This document shows, piece by piece, positions 33,548 through 42,534 of a DNA stretch of 59,340 nt (position 1 is its first letter; the number at the start of each line of letters is the position of its first letter). The notes under the pieces are model-generated. The model ran no database searches, was not told where the DNA came from, and saw only the letters and a program-made list of their open reading frames with translations. The DNA lies in NCBI GenBank assembly GCA_945879015.1, contig CAMCUO010000011.1, positions 1-59,340 of the forward strand. Reading direction: 5' to 3'. This DNA is from Chitinophaga pinensis (GTDB lineage: Bacteria > Bacteroidota > Bacteroidia > 2-12-FULL-35-15). Both the position numbers and the translations under genes were made by a program.

Positions 33548-35119
33548 TTATTCGTTATTTGTAACTCCAAAAACAGCTTCCGCCAAACCAACTTCATCAA
33601 AGGATGCTGGCAGCAAACAATTTTCTACTCCGTGTTCTGTTAATTTTTTTTCTGTTGATTTTCCTATTGCAATTACTTTTTGTGTCGACTTAATTTTCCC
33701 TTTTTCAAAGAATGATTCTACGTTTGACGGACTTGTGAAAACTAAGATTTCTGCATCTGGTAATTTTGCATTTTCTTTTTTTACTGTTTCATAAACAACT
33801 AAGTCAGTAAGTTTAGATGAATCTTCAAACTGTTGTTGAATGGTGCGTAATCCGCCTTTTGCTTGCGGAAACAAAACTGTTTCATCACCCACTGTTTTTG
33901 CGAATTTTTTACCTACCACTTTTGTATCGGGAACAGAACCAACAAATGCTGCATTTCTGTTATGCTTTTTTAATTCTTGTTCGGTAGATTTTCCAATCAC
34001 TCCGAATTTTGTTTTTAATTTTAATTCGGGATTCTGACTAAAGAAATAATCCACAGCATTAGAGCTAGCAAAAAACACCCAATCAGCTTGCGGAACAGAA
34101 AGCATGTCTACTTTTTTTGTTTCGATAAAAGAAACACCTTCTACTTTATATCCATTTCCTTCCAATACATTTTTGAAAAAAGAATCCTCTTTTAAATCAC
34201 GTGTGATTAAAACAGAACAGCCTTTAATTGCATTTAATCGGTTGACAATTTTTTGTGCAAAACCATCTGTTGTAAACGACTCAAAATACAAACGCTTCGG
34301 CATGGTGTTCCATGCATCCGATTTGGAGGTCCACACTTTAAATTTATTTTCTTCTTTGATACAGAATATTCCTAATGGTAAAGAACAACCACCATCAAAC
34401 AAGTTCAATACTTTACGTTCTATCCCTATTGTATCTTCTACTTTTTCGGAATTTAATTTGTGGATGTATTCAAATAATTCATGATCATCTTCACGAATCT
34501 GCAATCCTAAAACTCCTTGAGCTGGAGCAGGAATAAATTCTTTTGGATCTAATCGCAATACTCTAAACTCACTTAAATCAATACGTAAACGTTCTACACC
34601 AGCAGCTGCCAACATAATGGCATCGTATTTTTTATCTCGCAATTTTTGAATGCGTGTAGGAACGTTTCCACGAAGATCTTCAATCGTAATATCTTTTCTG
34701 AATGCTAGTAATTGTGACTTTCTCCTTGCGGAAGATGTTCCAATAATTGCATTTTTTTTGAACGAATATTTTTGTGCATTATCTACACAGTCTTTACGAA
34801 TCAAAATTAATTCTGCCGCATCTTCACGTTCGGAGACAGCTGCAATTTTTAATCCTTCAGGCGAAGTGGTTGGTAAATCTTTGTGTGAGTGTACGGCAAG
34901 ATCAATTTCTTTTTTTAAAAGTGCTTCTTCAATTTCTTTTGTGAAAAAACCTTTTCCTTCTAGTTTATCAAAACTTAAATCCTGAACAACATCGCCTTGA
35001 GTAGCAATAATTTTTATTTCAGCCGTTAATCCTAGTTTTTGAACTTTGCGCAATACGTAATTAGCTTGCCACATTGCTAAATCGCTTCCTCTGCTTCCTA
35101 TAATAATTTTTCTTTCCAT
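33548..35119 (-). CDS. hemC: Fused hydroxymethylbilane synthase / uroporphyrinogen-III synthase
   Basis: A 523-residue bifunctional protein. Residues 1-300 are HemC, with IIIGSRGSDLAMWQANYV, the polypyrrole-binding arginines around TSSARRKSQ and LRGNVPTR, and the dipyrromethane-bearing cysteine C245 in FDGGCSLPLG. Residues from about 300 are a HemD-like synthase (SVLITRDLKEDSF, VFFASSNAVDYFF, LVVYETVKK, VFTSPSNVESFF). The fusion would pass the unstable hydroxymethylbilane straight to ring closure. It lies 81 bp after hemA. Confidence 0.94.
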   Translation of the reverse strand: MERKIIIGSRGSDLAMWQANYVLRKVQKLGLTAEIKIIATQGDVVQDLSFDKLEGKGFFTKEIEEALLKKEIDLAVHSHKDLPTTSPEGLKIAAVSEREDAAELILIRKDCVDNAQKYSFKKNAIIGTSSARRKSQLLAFRKDITIEDLRGNVPTRIQKLRDKKYDAIMLAAAGVERLRIDLSEFRVLRLDPKEFIPAPAQGVLGLQIREDDHELFEYIHKLNSEKVEDTIGIERKVLNLFDGGCSLPLGIFCIKEENKFKVWTSKSDAWNTMPKRLYFESFTTDGFAQKIVNRLNAIKGCSVLITRDLKEDSFFKNVLEGNGYKVEGVSFIETKKVDMLSVPQADWVFFASSNAVDYFFSQNPELKLKTKFGVIGKSTEQELKKHNRNAAFVGSVPDTKVVGKKFAKTVGDETVLFPQAKGGLRTIQQQFEDSSKLTDLVVYETVKKENAKLPDAEILVFTSPSNVESFFEKGKIKSTQKVIAIGKSTEKKLTEHGVENCLLPASFDEVGLAEAVFGVTNNE

Positions 35120-35200
35120 TGATGTTTTTTTTCCTCCCCCTGCCCCCTCGATGAGGGGATAGGCTGCGTAATATTATTTTATAAATAAAGCCCATCGGCT

Positions 35201-36436
35201 CTACCATTTTCTTTTTGAATCTTCTATTAAAATATCTTTTGCCATTTTCATTGGTACGCTGATGTATTTTTTTTCCATGTAAGAAATAATTTTATCCAGC
35301 ACTACTTTGGATTCAGGATTCAATGCATTTAATTCTTTCGCGAATACTTCATTGGCAGTTTCACGAATCTCTTTCACTTTTTTCGGTACTTCACTCATAG
35401 CCAACTCCACTTTACGTGTTTTTAATATCTGACGGAATTCATAAATATTTGCTTCAATAATTACTTTGCAAGTATCCAGTTCCTGCTCGCGTGCAAGTAA
35501 ATTTTCTTTTGCAATTTCTTGAAGATTGTTCACTGCGATCAAATTCACATCGTAGTTATTCAAGATCTCTGCATCTAAATCATTTGGAATGGCAAGGTCT
35601 ATGACTATTTTTTGGGACTTGTCATCTCCGATAAGATTCTTATACAATTCAGAAGTTATGATACTTTGTGCAGAACCAGTGCAAGTCAGAATAATATCAA
35701 AACCTTCTTTATAATTAGTTAATTCAGAAAGCAGAAATGCTTTTCCTTTTAGTTCTGCCGCTAGCTTTTGAGCATTTGAAAGCGTACGGTTGAATACGGT
35801 GAAGTTCGCAAACTTATGTTTTTTTAAATATTGCGCCATGGTTGTATTGGTAACACCCGAGCCTATGATAATGAAACGAGAGTCCTGTTTCACATTAAGC
35901 GAACGCAATTTTCTGTACGCAAGTGAAACCACAGAAACCGGATTTCTAGCAATATTGGTTTCGGTATAAATTTCTTTGGCGGTTTCAATTGTCTTTTTCA
36001 CGACCAGTCGAATAAGATCACCTGTTAGTTGATACTCATTGCATTTTTCATAAGCGTTGCGAACTTGTGTTATAATTTCTCTTTCTCCAACAACTAATGA
36101 ATCAATAGATGAAGCAACATTAAATAAATGACGAAGAGCACTTTCTCCTTCAAAGATTTGAGCATTTTTTATTACCCAGTCGAGATACTCGGCATTCCAA
36201 TCCTCGTTAAAAGCTTTGAAAAAACTTTCTAGAAAAGTATTATCAATTTCCTGTTCCAGGCAAAGCATAAACTCCACACGGTTGCAGGTACTGAGGTAAA
36301 GCATTTCCTCAATATCCATTAATGCTTTTATGAGGGATAGTTTTTCACTGACCGCATAATCTTCCACATGCAATTTTCCAATGTCGTTAACATCAGTTGT
36401 TTTATGTGTGAATGCTATTATTTTAAACTTGTTCAA
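35201..36436 (-). CDS. hemA: Glutamyl-tRNA reductase
   Basis: HemA reduces Glu-tRNA to glutamate-1-semialdehyde, the first committed step of C5-pathway heme synthesis. The 411-residue protein has catalytic C51 in STCNRVEFML, the VVGEREIITQVRNAYE segment and a Rossmann motif IIGSGVTNTTMAQYL. The start is TTG at 36436 with the family opening NKFKIIAFTHK. A consensus promoter lies about 340 bp upstream, so a long leader is possible. hemL is not in the window. Confidence 0.95.
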   Translation of the reverse strand: MNKFKIIAFTHKTTDVNDIGKLHVEDYAVSEKLSLIKALMDIEEMLYLSTCNRVEFMLCLEQEIDNTFLESFFKAFNEDWNAEYLDWVIKNAQIFEGESALRHLFNVASSIDSLVVGEREIITQVRNAYEKCNEYQLTGDLIRLVVKKTIETAKEIYTETNIARNPVSVVSLAYRKLRSLNVKQDSRFIIIGSGVTNTTMAQYLKKHKFANFTVFNRTLSNAQKLAAELKGKAFLLSELTNYKEGFDIILTCTGSAQSIITSELYKNLIGDDKSQKIVIDLAIPNDLDAEILNNYDVNLIAVNNLQEIAKENLLAREQELDTCKVIIEANIYEFRQILKTRKVELAMSEVPKKVKEIRETANEVFAKELNALNPESKVVLDKIISYMEKKYISVPMKMAKDILIEDSKRKW

Positions 36437-36776
36437 TTGCCTGCAATTGTATAATTACAAAGTTGCGAATGATATATAATAGAATTGTCATAATAGTGTC
36501 ATCTGACTATATTAAAATGGATTTAAATAATGAGAAGAAAATTTCTAAGAATTAAATTCCTTTACAGATTCTATTAAAAGCAGGAAAATCCAAATTGAAC
36601 AAAAGAAAAATTCCAACTATGAATAAACCTGATAAGAAGGATTTTTTGAAATTATGAATATTGGAATTGTATCCAACCCGTGAAAGTGCCTTTATAGAAT
36701 TGTCTGAATTTGATGAAAAACAGCATTTTTTCGGCAAAACTTGTGCTTTATAGTCGATTTTTAATGAAAAATGACG
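36437..36776 (-). other. Long leader region upstream of hemA
   Basis: About 340 bp without a convincing gene. On the minus strand it lies between a good promoter (36777-36806) and the hemA TTG. An 81-codon frame crosses it but opens at a TTG upstream of the predicted transcription start. A CAACTTTG at 36458-36465 could be a second, weaker -7 box. No known riboswitch is recognised. Confidence 0.5.
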
Positions 36777-36806
36777 CAAATTTAGTATTTTTAACAAAAA
36801 CGCAAA
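36777..36806 (-). promoter_or_regulatory. Consensus minus-strand promoter upstream of hemA
   Basis: On the minus strand TTTG (36803-36806), an 18-bp spacer, and TAAATTTG (36777-36784) match the Bacteroidota -33/-7 pattern. The nearest minus-strand gene is hemA. ACGCAAATTT occurs twice here, 26 bp apart. Confidence 0.6.
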
Positions 36807-36892
36807 TTTGATAAAAACACGTAATATATGATTATCAAAATGCAGAAAGGCTTATCAATAGCATTAATAATGAACATTTATTTGTGAATTAT

Positions 36893-36923
36893 TTTGCTGT
36901 AAATAAAAATGTGCTTATCTTCG
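36893..36923 (+). promoter_or_regulatory. Promoter of the ribosomal protein cluster
   Basis: TTTG at 36893-36896, a 19-bp spacer, then TATCTTCG at 36916-36923. This is the best-spaced -33/-7 pair of the phylum type in the window, 57 bp before the rplM start. Confidence 0.75.
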
Positions 36924-36980
36924 CGTCCCGTTTTAAGAAAAACAGGGCATTTTAAGTATATAAATTAATATCTAAATACA

Positions 36981-37436
36981 GTGGAAGCAATTAGTTACAA
37001 GACGGTTTCAGCAAGTAAAGAAACTGTTACAAAAGGATGGGTTATTATTGATGCAGAAAACGAAATATTAGGTCGTTTAGCCTCAAACGTAGCTTACATT
37101 TTAAGAGGAAAAAACAAAGTGAACTTTACTCCTCACGTAGATACAGGTGATAATGTAATCATTATCAATGCTGAGAAAATCAAATTAACAGGAAATAAGG
37201 TAGCTGAAAAAGAATATGTTCGTCACACAGGATATCCAGGTGGGCAACGTTTTGCAACTCCTAAATTACTTTTAACAAAAAGACCAACTGAAATTATCAG
37301 AATGGCAGTAAGTGGAATGTTACCTAAAAACAAATTGGGTGATGCATTAAGAAAGAATGTTTTCATTTACGCAGGTGCAGAACATCCACATGCAGCTCAA
37401 CAACCGAAAGAAATCAAAATAAATACAATTAAATAA
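36981..37436 (+). CDS. rplM: Ribosomal protein L13
   Basis: L13 is an early-assembling 50S protein. The 151 residues include the family core GWVIIDAENEILGRLASNVAYILRGK, VNFTPHVDTGDNVIIINAEKI and AVSGMLPKNKLGDALRKNVFIYAG. The start is GTG. It is followed after 5 nt by rpsI, the usual L13-S9 pairing. Confidence 0.98.
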   Translation: MEAISYKTVSASKETVTKGWVIIDAENEILGRLASNVAYILRGKNKVNFTPHVDTGDNVIIINAEKIKLTGNKVAEKEYVRHTGYPGGQRFATPKLLLTKRPTEIIRMAVSGMLPKNKLGDALRKNVFIYAGAEHPHAAQQPKEIKINTIK

Positions 37437-37441
37437 TAAAA

Positions 37442-37828
37442 ATGGAAGTAGTAAATACTCTTGGTAGAAGAAAAACCGCTGTAGCACGTGCATATGTGCA
37501 AAAAGGAAGTGGCGTAATTGTAATCAACAATAAAGATTACAAAGCTTACTTCACAACATCCGTTTTACAATACAAAGTAACTCAAGCTTTTGCTGTGACA
37601 AAAACACAGGATCAATTTGATGTGAAAGTGAATGTAAAAGGGGGCGGGGTAACAGGACAAGCAGAAGCTGTTAGATTGGCAATTGCTCGTGCTTTAGTAG
37701 AAACGGATGCAAATCTTAAGCCTTTGTTAAAAGCAGAAAGCTTAATGACACGTAATCCTAAAATGGTTGAACGTAAAAAACCGGGTCAGAAAAAAGCTCG
37801 TAAACGTTTCCAATTCAGTAAACGATAA
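37442..37828 (+). CDS. rpsI: Ribosomal protein S9
   Basis: A 128-residue 30S head protein whose basic C-terminal tail reaches the decoding site. It has the opening NTLGRRKTAVARAYVQKGSG, KGGGVTGQAEAVRLAIARAL and the tail GQKKARKRFQFSKR, ending in the conserved SKR. It is the second gene of the cluster. Confidence 0.98.
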   Translation: MEVVNTLGRRKTAVARAYVQKGSGVIVINNKDYKAYFTTSVLQYKVTQAFAVTKTQDQFDVKVNVKGGGVTGQAEAVRLAIARALVETDANLKPLLKAESLMTRNPKMVERKKPGQKKARKRFQFSKR

Positions 37829-37833
37829 TCTTT

Positions 37834-37858
37834 TGTCATCCTGAGCTTAGTCGAGGGA
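37834..37858. repeat. Dispersed GTCATCCTGAGC-type repeat between rpsI and rpsB
   Basis: TTGTCATCCTGAGCTTAGTC, a short copy of the interspersed type also seen near 11455 and 33505. Confidence 0.45.
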
Positions 37859-37893
37859 AAAACAGTATTAATTAACATTAAATTACAGACTCA

Positions 37894-38733
37894 ATGTCAA
37901 GAACAAATTTCAATGATTTATTAGAAGCAGGGTCCCACTTCGGACACTTGAAAAGAAAATGGAATCCAGCAATGGCTCCTTATATCTTCACAGAAAAAAA
38001 CGGTATTCACATTATCGACTTAAACAAAACAGTTGCTAAAGTGGACGAAGCAGCAGATGCTTTGAAACAAATTGCAAAATCTGGTAAAAAGATTTTATTT
38101 GTTGCTACAAAAAAACAAGCAAAAGATATCGTTGCCGATAAAGTAAAAGCAATTGGTATGCCTTATGTTACTGAGCGTTGGCCAGGTGGCATGTTAACTA
38201 ACTTTGCAACTATCCGTAAAGCAGTTAAGAAAATGGCTACTATTGATAAGATGAGTACTGATGGAACATTTGATAATATTTCTAAAAAAGAAAAATTACA
38301 AATTTCTCGTGAGCGTGCTAAATTGGAAATCAACTTAGGTTCTATTGTTGACTTAAGCCGTTTACCAGCAGCTTTGTTCATCGTTGATATTTCAAAAGAA
38401 CATATCGCTGTTGCAGAAGCGAAAAGATTAAACATCCCAACTTTTGCAATTGTTGATACAAACTCAGATCCAAATGCAGTTGATTTTGCAATTCCTGCAA
38501 ATGATGACGCTTCAACTTCTATCGCTTTAATTACTGGTATCATTACCAAAGCAATTGAAGAAGGATTGGCAGAACGTAAAGTTGATAAAGAAACTCAAGC
38601 TGAAGAAAAAGAAGGAACAAAAACTTCTCGTGATGAAGCAGAACAGCTTAGTGCTGGTGCAAAAGTGAAATCATCAAATGATGGTGAAGCAAAAGGCCCA
38701 GGGAAAAAGCCAAGAAGAAAAATTAATAGTTAA
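37894..38733 (+). CDS. rpsB: Ribosomal protein S2
   Basis: A 279-residue 30S protein. The core matches S2 (LLEAGSHFGHLKRKWNPAMAPYIF, RWPGGMLTNFATIRK, PAALFIVDISKEHIAVAEAKRLNIPTFAIVDTNSDPN). It is longer than the roughly 240 residues of many S2 proteins because of a charged, low-complexity C-terminal tail (from about residue 235) ending in KKPRRKINS. A terminator-like hairpin separates it from tsf. Confidence 0.98.
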   Translation: MSRTNFNDLLEAGSHFGHLKRKWNPAMAPYIFTEKNGIHIIDLNKTVAKVDEAADALKQIAKSGKKILFVATKKQAKDIVADKVKAIGMPYVTERWPGGMLTNFATIRKAVKKMATIDKMSTDGTFDNISKKEKLQISRERAKLEINLGSIVDLSRLPAALFIVDISKEHIAVAEAKRLNIPTFAIVDTNSDPNAVDFAIPANDDASTSIALITGIITKAIEEGLAERKVDKETQAEEKEGTKTSRDEAEQLSAGAKVKSSNDGEAKGPGKKPRRKINS

Positions 38734-38756
38734 TTATACAGATTATAGATGAGAGA

Positions 38757-38795
38757 TTTGAGACGTGAGATTATAAATTACGTCTCAAATTTTTT
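38757..38795 (+). terminator. Terminator-like hairpin between rpsB and tsf
   Basis: TTTGAGACGT (38757-38766) pairs perfectly with ACGTCTCAAA (38780-38789), followed by TTTTTT. It would end or attenuate transcription before tsf. Repeats of the form GAGATNTGAGA surround it. Confidence 0.7.
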
Positions 38796-38839
38796 GCTCT
38801 ATCTCTAATCTAATATCTCACATCTCAATACTAACAAAA

Positions 38840-39676
38840 ATGACAACAATGACGATTACAGCAGCAGATATTAATAAGTTGAGACAAATGACCGGTGCCG
38901 GGATGATGGATTGTAAAAAAGCATTAACTGAGGCAGAAGGTGATTTCGAAAAAGCAATTGATGAATTACGTAAAAAAGGACAAAAAGTAGCTGCTAACCG
39001 TGGCGATAGAGAATCTAAAGAAGGTGTTGTTCTTTCTAAAGTTACTTCAGATAACAAACTTGGTGTTGTTTTAGCTATCAATTGCGAAACAGATTTTGTT
39101 GCAATCAATGCAGATTTTCAAAAATTAACAAATACAATTTTAGATATTGCCATTGAAAAAAATCCAAAGACTGCTGATGAATTAAAAGCTTTGCCTTTTG
39201 ATGCTAAAATCTCTATTGCTGAAAAACTAATTGAGCAAACTGGTGTTATTGGAGAAAAAATTGAATTGACAAAATACGATGTTGTTGAAGCGGCTTTCGT
39301 TTTAGCATACGTTCACCCAGGAAACAGATTAGCAAACGTTGTTGGATTTAGTTCTGCAACTATTAATGCTGATGTTGCAAAAGATGTTGCAATGCAAGTT
39401 GCTGCAATGGCTCCAGTTGCTGTTGACAAAGGCGATGTAGATGCGGAAACAATTAAACGTGAAATTGAAGTTGGAAAAGAACAAGCTCGCGAAGAAGGTA
39501 AGCCAGAAGAAATGCTTGAAAAAATTGCAATGGGTAAATTAAATAAGTTCTACAAAGAATCTACTTTGTTAAACCAAGAATTTATCAAAGACAATAAAAA
39601 AACCATCGCTCAATATTTGAACGAATCAGAAAAAGGATTAACCGTTACAGGATTCAAACGAATCGCTTTAGGTTAA
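38840..39676 (+). CDS. tsf: Elongation factor Ts
   Basis: EF-Ts recycles EF-Tu by GDP release. The 278-residue protein has the UBA-like N-terminus (ITAADINKLRQMTGAGMMDCKKALTEAEGD) and the core motif CETDFVA. An ATG three codons later (38849) is an alternative start. Partnered with rpsB as in most bacteria, but a hairpin lies between them. A strong terminator follows. Confidence 0.97.
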   Translation: MTTMTITAADINKLRQMTGAGMMDCKKALTEAEGDFEKAIDELRKKGQKVAANRGDRESKEGVVLSKVTSDNKLGVVLAINCETDFVAINADFQKLTNTILDIAIEKNPKTADELKALPFDAKISIAEKLIEQTGVIGEKIELTKYDVVEAAFVLAYVHPGNRLANVVGFSSATINADVAKDVAMQVAAMAPVAVDKGDVDAETIKREIEVGKEQAREEGKPEEMLEKIAMGKLNKFYKESTLLNQEFIKDNKKTIAQYLNESEKGLTVTGFKRIALG

Positions 39677-39693
39677 TTAATATTATATTTTAA

Positions 39694-39720
39694 GTCCCGA
39701 TTAATTCGGGACTTTTTTTT
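39694..39720 (+). terminator. Terminator after tsf
   Basis: GTCCCGA (39694-39700) pairs with TCGGGAC (39706-39712), with a 5-nt loop and eight Ts. It ends the rplM-tsf cluster. Confidence 0.93.
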
Positions 39721-39758
39721 AACCCCATCCCAGCCTTCCCCAAAGGGGAAGGAGTTGT
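39721..39758. repeat. CCTTCCCCAAAGGGGAAGG palindrome
   Basis: A hairpin-forming intergenic element (CCTTCCCC/GGGGAAGG) between tsf and pyrH, loosely related to repeat family A. Confidence 0.5.
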
Positions 39759-39814
39759 ACACAACAAAGATGGAATTAAATAACATTTAAATTAAAAAAT
39801 ACAAAACCGTATCT

Positions 39815-40522
39815 ATGAAATACAAACGCATACTTCTAAAACTTAGTGGAGAATCACTAATGGGAAACAAACAATTTGGAATCGATCACGATCGTTTAAC
39901 CGAATATGCGGCAGCTATTAAAGAAGTTGCTGCCATGGGAGTTGAAGTAGCAATTGTAATTGGCGGTGGAAATATTTTCAGAGGAATTCAAGCTGCTGAA
40001 GGAGGAATGGACAGAGTGCAAGGTGATTACATGGGAATGCTAGCAACCGTTATTAACTCGATGGCATTACAATCTTCTTTGGAAAAAGCTGGTGTTGAAA
40101 CTCGTTTACAATCGGCTATTAAAATGGAACAAATTTGCGAACCTTTCATTCGCCGAAAAGCAGTTCGTCACTTAGAAAAAAACAGAGTTGTTATTTTCGG
40201 AGCGGGAACAGGAAACCCCTATTTTACAACCGATACGGCTGCAACATTAAGAGCAATAGAAATTGAAGCGGATGTAGTTTTAAAAGGAACAAGAGTTGAT
40301 GGAATTTATTCAGCTGATCCTGAAAAAGATAAAAACGCAACGAAATACGATACCATTTCATTTGATGAAGTATATTCAAAAGGTCTTGAAGTGATGGATA
40401 TGACTGCATTTACACTTTGCAAAGAAAACAATCTTCCAATTATTGTTTTTGACATGAACAAAAAAGGAAATTTAAAACGATTGGTGGAAGGGGAAAAAGT
40501 GGGAACATTAGTAGAATTTTAA
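39815..40522 (+). CDS. pyrH: UMP kinase
   Basis: PyrH phosphorylates UMP to UDP. The 235 residues match the bacterial UMP kinase family throughout: [45 protein letters not shown] and the C-terminal GTLVEF. It sits between tsf and frr in the conserved tsf-pyrH-frr order. Confidence 0.98.
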   Translation: MKYKRILLKLSGESLMGNKQFGIDHDRLTEYAAAIKEVAAMGVEVAIVIGGGNIFRGIQAAEGGMDRVQGDYMGMLATVINSMALQSSLEKAGVETRLQSAIKMEQICEPFIRRKAVRHLEKNRVVIFGAGTGNPYFTTDTAATLRAIEIEADVVLKGTRVDGIYSADPEKDKNATKYDTISFDEVYSKGLEVMDMTAFTLCKENNLPIIVFDMNKKGNLKRLVEGEKVGTLVEF

Positions 40523-40574
40523 TTGAAATATTGGAAAATTAAATATTGGAAAATTATTTTCAGATAGTAATTCG

Positions 40575-40582
40575 TACTTTTG
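40575..40582 (+). promoter_or_regulatory. -7 promoter box for frr
   Basis: TACTTTTG matches TAnnTTTG, 31 bp before the frr ATG. No clear -33 element. Confidence 0.5.
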
Positions 40583-40613
40583 TATTAACATCTGAAATTA
40601 AAAAATTAAAAAA

Positions 40614-41177
40614 ATGACAGAGGATATTCAATTTATATTAGACAATGCAAAAGAGCAAATGGAAAAGGCTCTTGATCATTTAGAAGCAGAATTAGTAAAA
40701 GTACGTGCTGGGAAAGCTAGTCCAACTATGCTAGAAAGCATTTCTGTAGATTATTATGGAACAAGAACTCCACTTAATCAAGTAGCAAACGTAAATACTG
40801 CGGATGCTAGAACATTGGTAGTTCAACCTTGGGAAAAATCAATGTTGACTCCAATTGAGAAAGCTATTATGGCAGCCAACTTAGGATTAAATCCACAAAA
40901 TGATGGTGTATTGATTCGTATTCTTGTTCCTGCTCTAACAGAAGAAAGAAGAAAAGATTTGGTGAAGAAAGCAAAAGTTGAAGCAGAAAACGGTAAAGTT
41001 GTTTTGCGTACAATTAGAAAAGAAGCAAACGAAGAATTAAAAAAACTTCAAAAGAATGGAACTCCGGAAGACGAAATAAAAAGCTCTGAAACACTTGTAC
41101 AAAGTCTGACTGACGGATACGTTGTAAAATGTGATAAACATTTAGAAGTGAAAGAAAAAGAGATTATGACAGTTTAA
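40614..41177 (+). CDS. frr: Ribosome recycling factor
   Basis: RRF splits post-termination ribosomes with EF-G. The 187-residue protein has the family hallmarks VRAGKASPTMLESISVDYYG, PWEKSMLTPIEKAI, NDGVLIRILVPALTEERRK and a lysine-rich C-terminal helix. Follows pyrH after 91 bp that include a promoter box. Confidence 0.98.
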   Translation: MTEDIQFILDNAKEQMEKALDHLEAELVKVRAGKASPTMLESISVDYYGTRTPLNQVANVNTADARTLVVQPWEKSMLTPIEKAIMAANLGLNPQNDGVLIRILVPALTEERRKDLVKKAKVEAENGKVVLRTIRKEANEELKKLQKNGTPEDEIKSSETLVQSLTDGYVVKCDKHLEVKEKEIMTV

Positions 41178-41181
41178 AATT

Positions 41182-41352
41182 AAGTCAAAAGGGAGAAAGT
41201 CAAAAGTCAAAAGAAATTAAATTTAAAAAAGCTTCGAAAGAATATTTCGGAGCTTTTTTATTATATATTAGGAAGAACGAACCTGTCAATTAAACTAATG
41301 CTAGAATTATACTTTTTCCCTTTTGACTTTCTCCCTTTTGACTTTTGACTTT
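41182..41352. repeat. Inverted GTCAAAAGGGAGAAAGTC repeats flanking the frr terminator
   Basis: AGTCAAAAGGGAGAAAGTCA at 41182-41213 has an inverted partner at 41320-41352; about 24 bp are shared. The arms bracket the terminator hairpin between frr and the convergent radical SAM gene. Confidence 0.6.
41225..41260. terminator. Bidirectional terminator between frr and the radical SAM gene
   Basis: AAAAAAGCTTCGAAA faces TTTCGGAGCTTTTTT across a short loop, with A- and T-runs on each side. It can serve frr and the convergent gene ending at 41355. Confidence 0.8.
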
Positions 41353-41354
41353 TT

Positions 41355-42431
41355 TTATGCCCATACCTTCGTTCCTTCTGTACAATTTTTACAGATGTCT
41401 ATTTCGGAGCGGGAACGAAGAACCGCACTTCTGAAATTTTTATACTTCTCCCCTTGCCACATTTCTTTAAATGATTCTGTTTTTAGATTTCCTAACTGAT
41501 GTTGCGCATCCTTATCAAAACAACAAGGAACAACCAATCCATCCCAAGTTATAACCGTTGAATGCCATAGCCTCCAGCAATGATTTAACATTTCATTTTT
41601 TATAGCAAATGTTCCATCATCTTGTTTTTTGTAGCGAGAATATTTTTCTATGGTCGGAATTAATTTATTCCCATTCACATAATCGTACATCTGTGCAGTC
41701 TTGAATCTCACTTCATCAACTCCAACTTTTTTTGCCAACAACTCAACGTCTTTTATTTGATGTTCGTTTGGTTTCACAACTAAAAATTGAAAAATAATAT
41801 GAGGCGTTTTAGATTTTAATTGTTTTTTCCACTTCACAACATTTTCTGCCCCTTCAATTACCTTATTAATGTCGCCACCAATCCTATACTGTTCGTAGGT
41901 TTCCTGAGTTGTGCCATCAATAGAAATAATTAATCTACTCAAACCACTTTCTACCGTTTTTTTTGCTACCTCATCATTTAAATAATGTGCGTTGGTAGAA
42001 GTGGCAGTATAAATATTTTTTGAGGAAGCATAATTCACCATTTCCAAAAATTTCGGATTGAGAAAAGGTTCGCCCTGAAAATAAAAAATCAAATAAGAAA
42101 TTTCTTTGTACAACTCATCAATGGTTGATTTAAAAAAATCGTTTTGTAACATCCCTGTGGGACGAGTAAATTCTCGCTTACCACTTGGACATTCAGGGCA
42201 ACGTAAATTGCAGGAAGTAGTTGGTTCAAAAGTTACGCTGATTGGAACACCCCATTGCACAGGGTTGTTTGTCCACTTAGAAATATAAAAGCTCATCACT
42301 ACTTTCGTGGCATTCCATGCTCTGTGAAAAGATAGTTTTGATAAAAATTGTAGACCGTCTGAAACTCTTGGGTTCAATTGATTAGCTTTTTGTAAAGATA
42401 ACGAATTCCTCTGAAGGAGTCCCTCGGCCAA
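41355..42431 (-). CDS. Radical SAM/SPASM domain protein
   Basis: A 358-residue enzyme. The radical SAM 4Fe-4S cysteines are C74, C78 and C81 (CNLRCPEC), followed by YFQGEPFLNPKF. The C-terminal SPASM region has HCWRLWH, VPCCFDKD and ICKNC, which would bind one or two auxiliary clusters. Such proteins often mature peptides or modify cofactors, but no precursor peptide gene is seen here. The start is uncertain: a TTG at 42431, or a later ATG giving about 313 residues. The substrate is unknown. Confidence 0.87.
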   Translation of the reverse strand: MAEGLLQRNSLSLQKANQLNPRVSDGLQFLSKLSFHRAWNATKVVMSFYISKWTNNPVQWGVPISVTFEPTTSCNLRCPECPSGKREFTRPTGMLQNDFFKSTIDELYKEISYLIFYFQGEPFLNPKFLEMVNYASSKNIYTATSTNAHYLNDEVAKKTVESGLSRLIISIDGTTQETYEQYRIGGDINKVIEGAENVVKWKKQLKSKTPHIIFQFLVVKPNEHQIKDVELLAKKVGVDEVRFKTAQMYDYVNGNKLIPTIEKYSRYKKQDDGTFAIKNEMLNHCWRLWHSTVITWDGLVVPCCFDKDAQHQLGNLKTESFKEMWQGEKYKNFRSAVLRSRSEIDICKNCTEGTKVWA

Positions 42432-42463
42432 TTTGTTTCACTTCAGTTACTAATTTGCAGGAT

Positions 42464-42502
42464 CAATTCCCCCTTTGAAAAAGGGGGCTAGGGGGCTTCA
42501 TG
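42464..42502. repeat. Dispersed palindromic repeat, family A
   Basis: CCCCCTTTGAAAAAGGGGG followed by CTAGGGGGCTTCATG; near-identical to positions 1-40. Confidence 0.75.
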
Positions 42503-42534
42503 CGAATGATACTTAGAACTCGCAATTACGGTAT

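Noticed and set aside
36552..36797. 81-codon minus-strand frame upstream of hemA with a hydrophobic stretch near its end
   Set aside because: It opens with a TTG upstream of the predicted transcription start, has no internal ATG, and no recognisable family; kept only as a note on the hemA leader.
41355..42431. RiPP biosynthesis cluster around the radical SAM/SPASM gene
   Set aside because: No small precursor-like ORF or transporter specific to it is visible; neighbours are frr and T9SS cargo genes.
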